Shown here: positions 19,224 through 27,723 of the stretch, piece after piece
Position numbering within the stretch: the first letter of the stretch is position 1
Layout of the letters: every line of letters starts with the position of its first letter
NCBI RefSeq assembly: GCF_022133705.1
Contig: NZ_JAKNHJ010000007.1
Location: 62,001-126,000 of the forward strand
Direction: 5' to 3'
Length of the DNA: 64,000 nt
Source: Varibaculum cambriense
Lineage (GTDB): Bacteria > Actinomycetota > Actinomycetes > Actinomycetales > Actinomycetaceae
Made by a program: the position numbers and the translations under genes
The notes under the pieces: generated by a model
Databases searched by the model: none
Told to the model about the DNA's origin: nothing
What the model saw: the letters and a program-made list of their open reading frames with translations, nothing else

Positions 19224-20014
19224 TTGTCCGCCTCCTTATGATCAGCAGAGGAATGCTCCTTGCCGACCGGATCTTTTCCGGCCTCATTAGCAGCACCGCC
19301 CGAAGCTGTATCCCCAGCCTGAGCAGCTTCAGGTTCTCCAAACTGCCCGGGGTCAGGGGCTTGCATACCTTGTTCTTCGGCTACTTTTAGTCCCCACAAA
19401 CTGGCGGGACCGGCAGCCACGCCCTGATTTGCAGTCTCGGGATTAGGGAATCCGGCCAAGATCCGGCTGGCCTCTTTGAAAGTAGGAGCCGCCTCGGATC
19501 CTCGCGTGGGATGCACCGGTTTTCCAGCTTTAATATCGCGCACCAATTGCACCGCTGATTCGGGAGTTTGATTATCAAAGAACTCCCAGTTAACCATGAC
19601 TACCGGCGCATAGTCGCAGCCAGCATTGCATTCCAGTGCCTCAAGAGTAATCTTGCCGTCAGCGGTAGTCTCATCATTTCCGACCTCTAGTTCTTTTTCT
19701 AGAGTCTCCATGATGTTATCCCCTCCGAGGACGGCGCAGAGGGCGTTGGTGCATACCCCCACGGTGTATTCACCGTTAGGGTGCCGTTTGAACTGGGTAT
19801 AGAAGGTGGCAACCGCGCTGACTTCCGCCCGTTGGCAGTTAAGAATATCGGCGATTAGTCCGATACCGTTGGAGGTGACGTATCCGTCGATGCTCTGCAC
19901 TAGGTGCAGCAACGGGATCATAGCACTGCGTTCGTGCCCCTGTGGATAGCGAGCAATAATTTCCGCTGCTTCTGCACGGAACTTTTGCTCGACCTCAAAA
20001 TCGTAAAAACTCAT
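19220..20014 (-). CDS. nuoE: NADH-quinone oxidoreductase subunit E with low-complexity tail
   Basis: This thioredoxin-like [2Fe-2S] subunit has ligands in CTNALC and CNAGC (GVCTNALCAVLGG, then LECNAGCDYAPVVMVN), cluster N1a. The conserved core ends near residue 170. The last ~80-90 residues are rich in Ala, Gly, Glu and Asp and look disordered (for example AAQAGDTASGGAANEAGKD). The start shares one base with the nuoD stop (TAATG). Confidence 0.95.
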   Translation of the reverse strand: MSFYDFEVEQKFRAEAAEIIARYPQGHERSAMIPLLHLVQSIDGYVTSNGIGLIADILNCQRAEVSAVATFYTQFKRHPNGEYTVGVCTNALCAVLGGDNIMETLEKELEVGNDETTADGKITLEALECNAGCDYAPVVMVNWEFFDNQTPESAVQLVRDIKAGKPVHPTRGSEAAPTFKEASRILAGFPNPETANQGVAAGPASLWGLKVAEEQGMQAPDPGQFGEPEAAQAGDTASGGAANEAGKDPVGKEHSSADHKEADK

Positions 20015-21384
20015 TAGCGATCGACACCTCCCAGGACGGGATCCACACTGGCCAGCGTGACGATCAAGTCAGAGATCGTACCGCCTTGTGCCATTAGGGA
20101 TAAGGACTGCAGGTTAGCAAAGCTGGGGTCACGGAAGTGCGCCCGATAGGGACGAGTGCCCCCATCTGAGACCACGTGTACTCCCATTACGCCTTTAGCG
20201 TGTTCCACCAGCTGCGTGGCCTGGCCAACCGGTGCTCTAAAGCCTTCGGTCACCAACTTGAAATGTTGAATCAGGGATTCCATGGAGTTACCCATGATCT
20301 CTTTAATGTGTTCGGGAGAGTTACCTTGCCCGTCGGTACCTACGCTCAGCTGTGCCGGCCACTTAATTTGTGGATCGGAAATCATCACCGGTTCGCCCTC
20401 GGTTTCATCCAGGCGATCCAGCACCTGGTAGATAATCTTGAGGGATTCGTAACATTCGTCGAAGCGAACCACAGTCCGGTTATAAGCATCGGACTGGTCA
20501 GCTACGGGAACATCGAACTCGAAGTTTTCGTATCCACAATAGGGCTGCATCTTCCGCATATCCAGGGGATATCCAGCTGCCCGCACGGAAGGACCGGTCA
20601 TAGACATCGCCATGTGTCCCGATAAAGGCAAAACCGCTACATCGCAAAAACGAGCCTTAAAGATCGGGTTCTGCAAAGTTAGATCCTGCAGCTCGTTGAT
20701 ATCACGGCGGGTCTTGGGGAGCAGATCACGAATATAATCGGTGCACCCAGGCGGCAAATCTTGTGCCACCCCACCGGGACGAATATAGGCGTGGTTCATA
20801 CGCAAACCGGTGATCTGTTCGAAGATCCGCAGGATTTCTTCGCGTCCCCTGAACCCGATAGTCATCATGGTGGTAGCACCGAGCTCGTTACCACCGGTGG
20901 CGATGGCCACCACATGCGAGGCAATCCGGTTTAACTCCATCATTAGGATGCGGATTAGGTTAGCCCGCTCCGGGATCTCAGCGGTTTTCTTTAGAAGTTT
21001 TTCTACTGCCAAGCAGTAGGCGACTTCCTGGAAGAAGGGGGCTACATAGTCCATTCGGGTGCAGTAGGTAACCCCCTGCGTCCAAGTACGGTATTCCATA
21101 TTCTTTTCGATACCGGTATGCAAGTATCCGGTTCCCACCCGTACATCGCGAACGTATTCTCCATCGAGTTCCACAATCAGGCGTAATACCCCGTGGGTCG
21201 AGGGGTGAACCGGTCCGATATTCATCACGACCCGCTCATTAGCGAGTTTTTCGACTTCGGACGCCATCTCTTCCCAGTCTCCGCCATGCAGATCGTATTG
21301 CGGAGTGTCCTCGGTTACTAGACTGTCGAGGGCGGGACCGGCAGCTCGGAGCAGGGGGCTGTTCTTTTCGTCAGTGTATTTCAT
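20014..21384 (-). CDS. nuoD: NADH-quinone oxidoreductase subunit D
   Basis: This is the 49-kDa-type subunit at the quinone reduction site. It contains [38 protein letters not shown] and the C-terminal FREPSFANL-type end seen here as [19 protein letters not shown]. The length of 456 residues is typical for actinobacteria. The gene follows nuoC without a gap (TAA then ATG). Confidence 0.97.
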   Translation of the reverse strand: MKYTDEKNSPLLRAAGPALDSLVTEDTPQYDLHGGDWEEMASEVEKLANERVVMNIGPVHPSTHGVLRLIVELDGEYVRDVRVGTGYLHTGIEKNMEYRTWTQGVTYCTRMDYVAPFFQEVAYCLAVEKLLKKTAEIPERANLIRILMMELNRIASHVVAIATGGNELGATTMMTIGFRGREEILRIFEQITGLRMNHAYIRPGGVAQDLPPGCTDYIRDLLPKTRRDINELQDLTLQNPIFKARFCDVAVLPLSGHMAMSMTGPSVRAAGYPLDMRKMQPYCGYENFEFDVPVADQSDAYNRTVVRFDECYESLKIIYQVLDRLDETEGEPVMISDPQIKWPAQLSVGTDGQGNSPEHIKEIMGNSMESLIQHFKLVTEGFRAPVGQATQLVEHAKGVMGVHVVSDGGTRPYRAHFRDPSFANLQSLSLMAQGGTISDLIVTLASVDPVLGGVDR

Positions 21385-22137
21385 TTAGCTGTATGACCTC
21401 CGAGAATCGGCGGGCGGAACTGTCGCGCCCTTAAATTGCACCGGGATACCGCCTAACGGATAGTCTTTCCGCTGCGGGTGTCCTACCCAGTCGTCGGGTA
21501 AAGCAGTTCTGGTCAAACCGGGATGACCGGTAAAGATAATTCCCATCAGATCCCAGGTTTCGCGCTCCCACCAGTCATTTCCGGGATAGGTAGCTACCAC
21601 CGAGGGAATCCGAGGATCAGATTCCGGGCAGGTAACTTCTATACGCAGCTGGCGGTTATGGGTTGCGGAAAAGAGCATATAGGCTGCGTGCAGCTCTTTC
21701 CCGGTGTCATGCGGATAGTGCACGCCGTTAACACCCAGGCATAGCTCAAAACGCAGATCTTGATCGTCGCGGAGCCATCTGGCGACCTGTGGCAAGTGCT
21801 GGCGGGCGATAAAAATAGTCAGTTCATCATTGTCGACTACCACTCGCTCGATTACCTGTGCTATTTCCAGGTCAGACTGTTCGATAAGCTCTTCTAAAAT
21901 ATCCACCACTTCATCGAACCAAGAGCCATAGGGACGTCCGCTTTCAGCCGGCATCTGGCGACGCAATTGCATTTCAGTGAAACCGGTGGTGTCACCGTCA
22001 TCGTGCACCCCGAATAGACCATGGCGGGTACCCATATCTGAGCCGGCCGTAAAACCGCGCGGAGCGGTTACCTCGACTGCTACTGGCCCGTCCTCAACAT
22101 CGGAATGGAGGACTACTGTCTTGTCGTCTTCGCTCAC
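21385..22137 (-). CDS. nuoC: NADH-quinone oxidoreductase subunit C
   Basis: This is the 30-kDa-type subunit. The signature is [20 protein letters not shown], then [16 protein letters not shown] near the C-terminus. It has 250 residues; the first ~70 are a less conserved leader typical of high-GC Gram-positives. The GTG start overlaps the nuoB stop as GTGA. Confidence 0.96.
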   Translation of the reverse strand: MSEDDKTVVLHSDVEDGPVAVEVTAPRGFTAGSDMGTRHGLFGVHDDGDTTGFTEMQLRRQMPAESGRPYGSWFDEVVDILEELIEQSDLEIAQVIERVVVDNDELTIFIARQHLPQVARWLRDDQDLRFELCLGVNGVHYPHDTGKELHAAYMLFSATHNRQLRIEVTCPESDPRIPSVVATYPGNDWWERETWDLMGIIFTGHPGLTRTALPDDWVGHPQRKDYPLGGIPVQFKGATVPPADSRRSYS

Positions 22138-22694
22138 GCCAACAGTCCTTTCATCTGGGAGGTAGGAGTCGCTTCCAAGGCTGCCTTTTCGGCTTTACGG
22201 GCGATCTCCAGCCGTTCTTTTTGCGTAATAGGAGTGCGGTAGTGGATCTGATCCCACAGCACCATAATCGCGTGGATCAGGGCTTCGGGACGCGGGGGGC
22301 ATCCGGGCAGATAGACGTCAACTGGAACTACGTGGTCGCAGCCTTGCACTACCGCATAGTTATTGAATACCCCGCCGGAGGAAGCGCAGGCACCCATGGA
22401 AATAACCCATTTAGGCTCTGGCATGGCATCGTAGCAATTGCGGATAATCGGCGCCATCTTCCAGGAAACCCTGCCCGATACAATCATCAGATCTGCATGC
22501 CGCGGAGAGGCGCGGAAAACTTCCATCCCGAAACGAGAAATATCGAAGCGCGGGGTGCCGGTGGCCATCATTTCGATAGCGCAGCAGGCTAGCCCCATAG
22601 TCACCGGCCAGACACTAGCTTTACGGTTAAGACCCATAAACTTGTCTAGGCTGGTGAGGGCGACTCCTGCCGGCAGCTCATTATCAAAAGACAT
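22134..22694 (-). CDS. nuoB: NADH-quinone oxidoreductase subunit B (cluster N2)
   Basis: The N2 cluster ligands are visible: tandem Cys in [20 protein letters not shown] and the Cys of [13 protein letters not shown]2 is the terminal donor to quinone. The ATG at 22694 ([10 protein letters not shown]) is preferred because AGAGAGG lies about eight bases upstream and it clears the nuoA coding region. An in-frame ATG at 22736 would extend the protein inside nuoA with an unconserved leader. Confidence 0.96.
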   Translation of the reverse strand: MSFDNELPAGVALTSLDKFMGLNRKASVWPVTMGLACCAIEMMATGTPRFDISRFGMEVFRASPRHADLMIVSGRVSWKMAPIIRNCYDAMPEPKWVISMGACASSGGVFNNYAVVQGCDHVVPVDVYLPGCPPRPEALIHAIMVLWDQIHYRTPITQKERLEIARKAEKAALEATPTSQMKGLLA

Positions 22695-22708
22695 GCTGTA
22701 CCTCTCTC

Positions 22709-23077
22709 TTAATAGTCCAGTCCGCCGCGGCGCCACTCATAAATATAGGGCACCAGCACCAACACAATGAACAGTAGGATGTCGATCAATACCGGAATGG
22801 CCATCACCTGACCAAAATGCCCAATTGATACCGCGAACGGGTATAGGAACACCATTTCCACGTCGAAGACAATGAACGTCATCGCAATCAAGTAGTACTT
22901 AATCGGGAAACGCCCGCGAGCGTCCTCGTGAACATTGGGATCAATCCCGCATTCATAAGTCGCCAGTTTGGTGCGGGTCTTGCGCCCCGGGCCGAGAACT
23001 GCCGACAGTACCAAACCGCCGACGGCCAGCACAATCGCGACCGCACCCATGATTAACAGTGATGCCGATGGACTCAT
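22709..23077 (-). CDS. nuoA: NADH-quinone oxidoreductase subunit A
   Basis: This 122-residue, three-helix membrane subunit contains [20 protein letters not shown], with the conserved Cys-Gly and acidic loop, and [16 protein letters not shown], with the conserved FD-E. It starts the nuoA-N order. GGAGG is placed five bases before the ATG, and the ATG overlaps the stop of the small ORF at 23074-23184 (ATGA). Confidence 0.97.
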   Translation of the reverse strand: MSPSASLLIMGAVAIVLAVGGLVLSAVLGPGRKTRTKLATYECGIDPNVHEDARGRFPIKYYLIAMTFIVFDVEMVFLYPFAVSIGHFGQVMAIPVLIDILLFIVLVLVPYIYEWRRGGLDY

Positions 23078-23184
23078 TTGGCCTCCACATCCTTTTTATC
23101 CGCTCCGCTAGCTTTAGCGAAGTTACTGCTGTAGTTTCCGGTTAGATTCCGGATTAGTTGTTCTTTCTGACCGATGTTCTTCAT
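23074..23184 (-). CDS. Candidate 36-residue small protein between menJ and nuoA
   Basis: The frame reads MKNIGQKEQLIRNLTGNYSS and continues [16 protein letters not shown], then TGA. Its ATG overlaps the TGA of the upstream reductase gene (ATGA), and its own TGA overlaps the nuoA ATG (ATGA). AAGGTGG lies about 11 bases before its start. Two exact four-base junctions that join three frames are typical of translationally coupled genes and are unlikely for noncoding DNA, since the frame must stay open and both junctions must fit. The peptide is soluble, basic and lacks a membrane segment. I do not recognise a family. It could instead only carry ribosomes to nuoA. Confidence 0.62.
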   Translation of the reverse strand: MKNIGQKEQLIRNLTGNYSSNFAKASGADKKDVEAK

Positions 23185-24470
23185 GACGGTATTACCACCT
23201 TAGTCAGAATTCGCAGCATCTTGTCGGAGGCTACTCCGCCGCGGCGTTCATAACCATCAGAAAGCATCTTATGGACAAAGCGCATCAGCGCCGGTTTATC
23301 CAACCCGTACTTGGTACAGGCATGCATAATTTTGGGATTCTCGATCAGACGCACAAACACACGACCCAAACTGTAATAACCCCCGTATTGATCTTGCAGG
23401 TCACGAGGGTATTCCCGGAGGGCGAGTTCTGCTTGTGCGCGCGTGGTACGTCCCAGCGCCTGGATTAAAGCGTCAGCGGCGCGCCGTCCGGCGAACATCC
23501 CCGGGGCGATTCCTTCCCCGTTGAAAGGAGATACCATTCCGGCAGCGTCACCGACCAAAAGTAGTCCATTTTCGTAAGCCGGTTTGCGATTAAATGCCAT
23601 TGGCAAGGGGGCAGACCGCAGCGACCCCACCATATTTTCCTCGGTCAGTCCCCATTCCTCGGGCAGATTAGCGACCCACCGTTGGAAGATCTGTTTGTAC
23701 GGCAACTTGGTGGATTGGGCTCCCGAGGATACTGACCCTAAACCCACGTTGACCAGCCCATCACCCATCGGGAATAGCCAACCGTACCCGGGAAGCAAAT
23801 TGGATTTACCGGGTTTGCCATCCCACAGCTCTAGATGCGATTCCATCATGGTTTCATTGCCCCGGGGAGAGCGGAAATACGCCCGCGCAGCTACCGCTAG
23901 CGGACGATTCTTGAGGGGAGTGCGCCCTTGCCGCGAAGCCAGCCGGGCATTCGCTCCCGAACAATCCACCACGTATTGCGCGCTGAAACTGACTTCCTGT
24001 TTCTTGCGAGTCTTAGGATCGCGCTTTATGGCGCTGACCCCGCGGGCATATCCATCACCATCGGTGAGTAAGTCCTGAACCACGGTATTTTCCACCAGCC
24101 GGGCACCCGCGGACACTGCCTGTTTAATTAGCCGGTGGTCTAGCTGGGTGCGCTGGCGGGTAAGACCATAGGCGGGCAGGGATCCGTTTTTCGGCCACGG
24201 CAAAGTAATCCGATGTCCGCCCCCGATTACGCTCAACCCGTAGTTGGGCTGCCATCCTTCTGCTAAGGGATTAATCCCCATCGCCAAAATTTCTTTAACC
24301 GCTCCGGGGGTTAGACCGTCACCGCAAATTTTGTCCCGTGGGAAAGCAGATTTTTCTAACACGAGGATGTCAATGCCGGCTTTAGCTAGGTGATAGGCCG
24401 TGGCAGCCCCTGCCGGGCCGGCACCCACTACCAGCACCTGACAGCGATCGCCTGCAAGCTGATCCGCCAT
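23181..24470 (-). CDS. Geranylgeranyl reductase family FAD protein (MenJ-type menaquinone reductase)
   Basis: The N-terminal FAD fold reads VLVVGAGPAGAATAYHLAKA, followed by FPRDKICGDGLTPGAV. The C-terminal flavin motif is LLVGDAAGMVSPFNGEGIAP. Mycobacterial MenJ saturates one isoprene unit of the menaquinone side chain, and family members next to nuoA are common in actinobacteria, so the same role is inferred. The ATG at 24470 (MADQLAG) is chosen because GGGAGGGG lies nine bases upstream; an in-frame ATG at 24494 has a weaker site. The gene leads the nuo transcript through the ATGA overlap with the 36-residue ORF. Confidence 0.85.
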   Translation of the reverse strand: MADQLAGDRCQVLVVGAGPAGAATAYHLAKAGIDILVLEKSAFPRDKICGDGLTPGAVKEILAMGINPLAEGWQPNYGLSVIGGGHRITLPWPKNGSLPAYGLTRQRTQLDHRLIKQAVSAGARLVENTVVQDLLTDGDGYARGVSAIKRDPKTRKKQEVSFSAQYVVDCSGANARLASRQGRTPLKNRPLAVAARAYFRSPRGNETMMESHLELWDGKPGKSNLLPGYGWLFPMGDGLVNVGLGSVSSGAQSTKLPYKQIFQRWVANLPEEWGLTEENMVGSLRSAPLPMAFNRKPAYENGLLLVGDAAGMVSPFNGEGIAPGMFAGRRAADALIQALGRTTRAQAELALREYPRDLQDQYGGYYSLGRVFVRLIENPKIMHACTKYGLDKPALMRFVHKMLSDGYERRGGVASDKMLRILTKVVIPS

Positions 24471-24560
24471 GCCTGAACGCCCCTCCCGTGCCATGTTTCG
24501 TTCCTGCCTCTACCTTGATGTCGGTAGGCAAACCGAGGATTTTAGGCAGCCTCCTCACGC

Positions 24561-24579
24561 CTGTCCTAGGCTAACCTGC
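24561..24579. promoter_or_regulatory. Weak DtxR/IdeR-like box upstream of the menJ-nuo transcript
   Basis: The 19 bases CTGTCCTAGGCTAACCTGC contain an 11-base run that matches the actinobacterial iron-regulator consensus (AGGTTAGSCTAACCT core) in one half, but the other half is poor. It lies about 90 bases before the menJ start. Iron control of the iron-sulfur-rich complex I would make sense, but the match is partial. The same gap holds a dyad AGGTTT/AAACCT at 24604-24609 and 24618-24623. No clear -10/-35 pair was found. Confidence 0.25.
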
Positions 24580-24759
24580 TTTTTTATTTGCCTAAAGCCA
24601 CAGAGGTTTACGCTGGCAAACCTAATTATTCCAGGACCTAAGTCCATGACATATTCTAAGTGATTAAGCAAGGGATTTATTACTTAATTAGATACGACTT
24701 TCAGGAAATCTCCATATTTCCCGGTCATAGCCATTCGTAGTTATCCGAGTAATCAGCTA

Positions 24760-25473
24760 TTAGTTCTCTTTAAATGCGCGATGAATCGCCACCGTTCCTA
24801 ACGTTAGATTGCGATAAGAGACCTCACCCCAACCATTTTCTTGGATTAGGTGCCCCAAAGTCTCTTGGTTTGGCCAATCCAAAATGGAATCAAACAGGTA
24901 AGTGTAGGCATCTGAATCTGAAGAGACCAGGCGTCCGGCAGTGGGCAATACGTTGCGCATGTACAGCTCGTATAGCCGGGCAATCAGGGATGAGGGCGGG
25001 GTCGAGAACTCCATAATCGCCAGCTTGCCTCCCGGCTTGGTTACTCGCGCCAGTTCCCGCAGTGCCTTCGCCGGATCATGCATATTCCTAAAACCGAAAG
25101 AGCAGGTAACAGTGTCGAAAGACTGATCCGCGAAAGGTAGGTCATGGGCATCACCGACAACAAAGTTAAGTTCGCGGTGACGTTTTTTCCCCTCCGCTAC
25201 CATGCCTGCCGAAAAATCGCAGCAGGTAACTTCGGCGCCTGCCCGGTGGAAGCTCAGGGAAGAAGTGCCGGTGCCAGCGGCGATGTCTAGAATCTTTTGC
25301 CCTGGTCGCGGTGCCACCACTTGCTGCAGACAGCGCCGCCAAATCCGATGCTGCCCGAAAGTCATCACATCATTAGTCAAGTCGTAACGGGCGGCCACCT
25401 GGTCAAACATTCCAGATACTTCTTCGGGCTGCTTATCTAGACCAGCGGCTGCCGGCGGTTTCTTTTCGCTCAA
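24760..25473 (-). CDS. menG: Demethylmenaquinone methyltransferase (MenG/UbiE)
   Basis: This class I SAM methyltransferase has motif I KILDIAAGTGTSSLSFHRAG, CDFSAGMVAEGK and the UbiE signature DVMTFGQHRIWRR near the N-terminus, plus GDAHDLPFADQSFDTVTCSF. It catalyses the last step of menaquinone synthesis, the C-methylation of demethylmenaquinone. It has 237 residues. The start is a TTG at 25473 with a good AAGGAG seven bases upstream. It is separated from menJ by about 290 bases, so nuo probably has its own promoter. Confidence 0.93.
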   Translation of the reverse strand: MSEKKPPAAAGLDKQPEEVSGMFDQVAARYDLTNDVMTFGQHRIWRRCLQQVVAPRPGQKILDIAAGTGTSSLSFHRAGAEVTCCDFSAGMVAEGKKRHRELNFVVGDAHDLPFADQSFDTVTCSFGFRNMHDPAKALRELARVTKPGGKLAIMEFSTPPSSLIARLYELYMRNVLPTAGRLVSSDSDAYTYLFDSILDWPNQETLGHLIQENGWGEVSYRNLTLGTVAIHRAFKEN

Positions 25474-25508
25474 AATGGCTCCTTCTCAGTAGGCATTTGC
25501 CAGGTTAC

Positions 25509-26264
25509 TCAGAAACGTTGCCCCAATCCAACCAGGTTAAAACCGCGCCGCTTGGCCTTGGCTTTTTGCAGGGCTTTACTGATCCGGGAGCGACGGCGAA
25601 AATCGATCACCGGCCACCCGCGCTGCAAGGCGCGCACCCGCAACCAAATATCAGGATTAATAGCCGAAGGCTTGCCCACCAGGGTTAGTAGCGGCATATC
25701 GTTATCGGAATCTGAATAAGCAAAACAGGATTGAAGGTCGTAGCCGCGCTCTGCCGCCAGCGCCTCCACCCGATCCCGCTTGCCTTGGGCGTGCATAAGT
25801 TCGGATGCTAGCCGCGCCTCGTAAATCCCACCTTTCACCGCAACTTGGGTGCCGATGCCTCCGGTAATCCCTAAACGCTCGGCCAACATTTGGGGAAGTT
25901 CCGAGGGCGCGGCGGAGATCAACCAAATATCGTGCCCGGCTGCCTGATGTCGTTTTATGAGTCCTTGTGCCTGCGGGAAAAGCTTTTTCTCTAATCGGTC
26001 GCATACCCGCTGCGAAATGGCCATAATCTCTTCGCAAGTATGCCCGGCCATCACCTGTAAAGCCCGAGTTTTTACCTGTTCGATACGCTTTTGATCTTCT
26101 CCCAACACCACATAGAGAAAGGCGTGACGCGCGGCAAAGAATAGGTCGGAAATCCCAAAAAATCCGTGTCTAAAAAGCTCGCGAGTGAGTATCCAGGAAC
26201 TAGCTCCCCGAATCACGGTTTCGTCAAGATCGAAGAAGGCTGCTACCTTCGGTTCTGCGCTCAC
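25509..26264 (-). CDS. HAD-superfamily hydrolase, subfamily IB
   Basis: Motif I is AAFFDLDETVIRGASSW with the nucleophilic Asp, motif II is WLISAAPSE, and motif IV is YSDSDNDMPLL. The cap and the overall 251 residues fit SerB/HAD-IB phosphatases of the type often annotated as phosphoserine phosphatase-like or glycerol-phosphate-linked in actinobacteria. The substrate cannot be told from sequence. The gene is transcribed towards menG with a gap of 35 bases and probably shares its transcript. The start is a GTG. Confidence 0.85.
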   Translation of the reverse strand: MSAEPKVAAFFDLDETVIRGASSWILTRELFRHGFFGISDLFFAARHAFLYVVLGEDQKRIEQVKTRALQVMAGHTCEEIMAISQRVCDRLEKKLFPQAQGLIKRHQAAGHDIWLISAAPSELPQMLAERLGITGGIGTQVAVKGGIYEARLASELMHAQGKRDRVEALAAERGYDLQSCFAYSDSDNDMPLLTLVGKPSAINPDIWLRVRALQRGWPVIDFRRRSRISKALQKAKAKRRGFNLVGLGQRF

Positions 26265-26288
26265 GCCTCTAGCCTAACGGTCTAGCTA

Positions 26289-26329
26289 GGTTTTGCGCAC
26301 CCTAGTTAGCAAAACCGGTTTGCTAGGGT
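26289..26329. promoter_or_regulatory. Overlapping dyads in a 63-72-base divergent promoter region
   Basis: Two nested inverted repeats occupy the short gap between the divergent HAD and histidine phosphatase genes: GGTTTTGC (26289-26296) with GCAAAACC (26309-26316), and ACCCTAG (26299-26305) with CTAGGGT (26323-26329), the latter enclosing AGCAAA/TTTGCT (26308-26313 and 26319-26324). The second dyad runs into the possible GTG start at 26328. This could be an operator that controls both genes. No regulator is identified. Confidence 0.45.
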
Positions 26330-26336
26330 GGAGGAT

Positions 26337-27056
26337 ATGCAGAACCTAACCACGATTCACCTAATGCGCCACGGCGAAGTCGATAATCCGGATGGGGTTT
26401 TATATGGGCGCCTTCCCGGCTATCACCTAACCGATCTCGGCAAGCAAATGGCGCAGATGAGCGCGGAATACCTCTTGGAAAAGGGCGCCTATTTAGAGGC
26501 TATCGTTTCCTCGCCCCTGGAGCGCGCGGTCGAGTCTGCTACTCCGGCCTCTAAGCTATTCGATCTGCCTATTCACACCGATAAACGGCTTTTAGAGTCG
26601 ATGAATATGTTCGAGGGCGAAGTGGTTAACGGTAACCGCGCCTCCCTCTTCCATCCGCGCAATTGGCCGCGCTACCGTAATGTTTTCCGTCCTTCCTGGT
26701 GCGAGCCTTACGCCGTCCAAGCCAGCCGGGTTACCGAAGCGGTGCGTTCTGCTCTCCACCTGCCGATTACCGATCCTTCCCGCCTGGGCCGCTCCGCCGA
26801 TGGCGCTACGATTCGAGAAATCTTGATAGTGTCGCACCAGCTGCCTATCTGGTCTTTCCGCCTGTTTGTGGAAGGTCGCCCGCTCGCGCATATTCCTACC
26901 CGCCGGCAATGCGCCCTAGCTTCGCTTACTTCTCTGACTTTCTTAGGAAACACCCTGATCAGTTTGGACTACTGCGAACCGGCGGCTCCGCTATTAGCTC
27001 AGGCTTCCGATATGGTACCGGGAACTTCCGCCGCCGCTCTAAATCAAGGAAACTAA
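26337..27056 (+). CDS. Histidine phosphatase (phosphoglycerate mutase-like) family protein
   Basis: The RHG motif is LMRHGEVDNPDGVLYGRLPG, with the catalytic His near residue 11. EAIVSSPLERAVESA follows, and a later histidine is in ILIVSHQLPIWSF. About 239 residues from the ATG at 26337; a GTG at 26328 is in frame. GGAGG is only two bases before the ATG, so the start is uncertain. Substrate is unknown: family members include phosphoglycerate mutases, cobalamin-pathway and acid phosphatases. It faces away from the HAD gene, with a shared dyad region. Confidence 0.85.
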   Translation: MQNLTTIHLMRHGEVDNPDGVLYGRLPGYHLTDLGKQMAQMSAEYLLEKGAYLEAIVSSPLERAVESATPASKLFDLPIHTDKRLLESMNMFEGEVVNGNRASLFHPRNWPRYRNVFRPSWCEPYAVQASRVTEAVRSALHLPITDPSRLGRSADGATIREILIVSHQLPIWSFRLFVEGRPLAHIPTRRQCALASLTSLTFLGNTLISLDYCEPAAPLLAQASDMVPGTSAAALNQGN

Positions 27057-27147
27057 ACGCCGGCCGAGCCCATAATGCGCAGAGTATTTGGCTGAAAATG
27101 ACCCGGCCAGTGCAGTTACTGTGGCTACGCTGAGCACTGGTAGCGCT

Positions 27148-27687
27148 TTAATCGTGAGCGGAAGGCTTTTCCGGAGGGTTCGCGTCCGGGTCGGCTTCGT
27201 CGTCTCCGGTGCCTTCTGTTGAGGTAGTTTCCCCGTTTCCCCAGGTATTTTCCCCGCTGCCAGCGGCGTCATGCCCATTATCGCGATTCTGCTGATTTTT
27301 CGCCGCTCGCCGCTGCGCCTCTTCTTCGGCTTCCCGTGCCAGCTTCTCCCGCCGCATCTTTGCCTCTAATGAGAACAGGAAATCGGGGTTATCGTCTGGC
27401 GCCTGAGGTATCTCTACTTCCTGCGAGCGGGAACCCTGCCCGCTTCCTCGGAAAATGTCCAGCGGATTGCGGGGAATCTCTATCCTGCCGTCAGCGCTTT
27501 CGGCTTTGCTCGCCCAAGAAATCACGATCCATGCGAGCGGACCAAAAAGCGGTAAGACAATGATAATTAACAGCCAAAACGCCCGCGGAAGTCGCCCGGG
27601 GAGATCAGATTTATCCGTGCGCAAGCAATCTACTAGCGCGTATACCGCTAGCAGAATCTGTACGAGGGCAATAACTACCGCAGCCAT
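27148..27687 (-). CDS. PLDc_N-domain membrane protein with charged tail
   Basis: Two membrane helices at the N-terminus (AAVVIALVQILLAVYALVDC and FWLLIIIVLPLFGPLAWIVI) form a PLDc_N-type hairpin. A long hydrophilic region follows with a probable coiled coil (AKMRREKLAREAEEEAQRRA) and a Gly/Glu/Asp-rich, probably disordered end. PLDc_N proteins are common small actinobacterial membrane proteins without known enzymatic function; the catalytic phospholipase D part is absent here. The 3' end faces the histidine phosphatase gene. Confidence 0.75.
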   Translation of the reverse strand: MAAVVIALVQILLAVYALVDCLRTDKSDLPGRLPRAFWLLIIIVLPLFGPLAWIVISWASKAESADGRIEIPRNPLDIFRGSGQGSRSQEVEIPQAPDDNPDFLFSLEAKMRREKLAREAEEEAQRRAAKNQQNRDNGHDAAGSGENTWGNGETTSTEGTGDDEADPDANPPEKPSAHD

Positions 27688-27723
27688 GTTCCCAGCCTAA
27701 CAACTATAAATTTTTTGGTCTGT

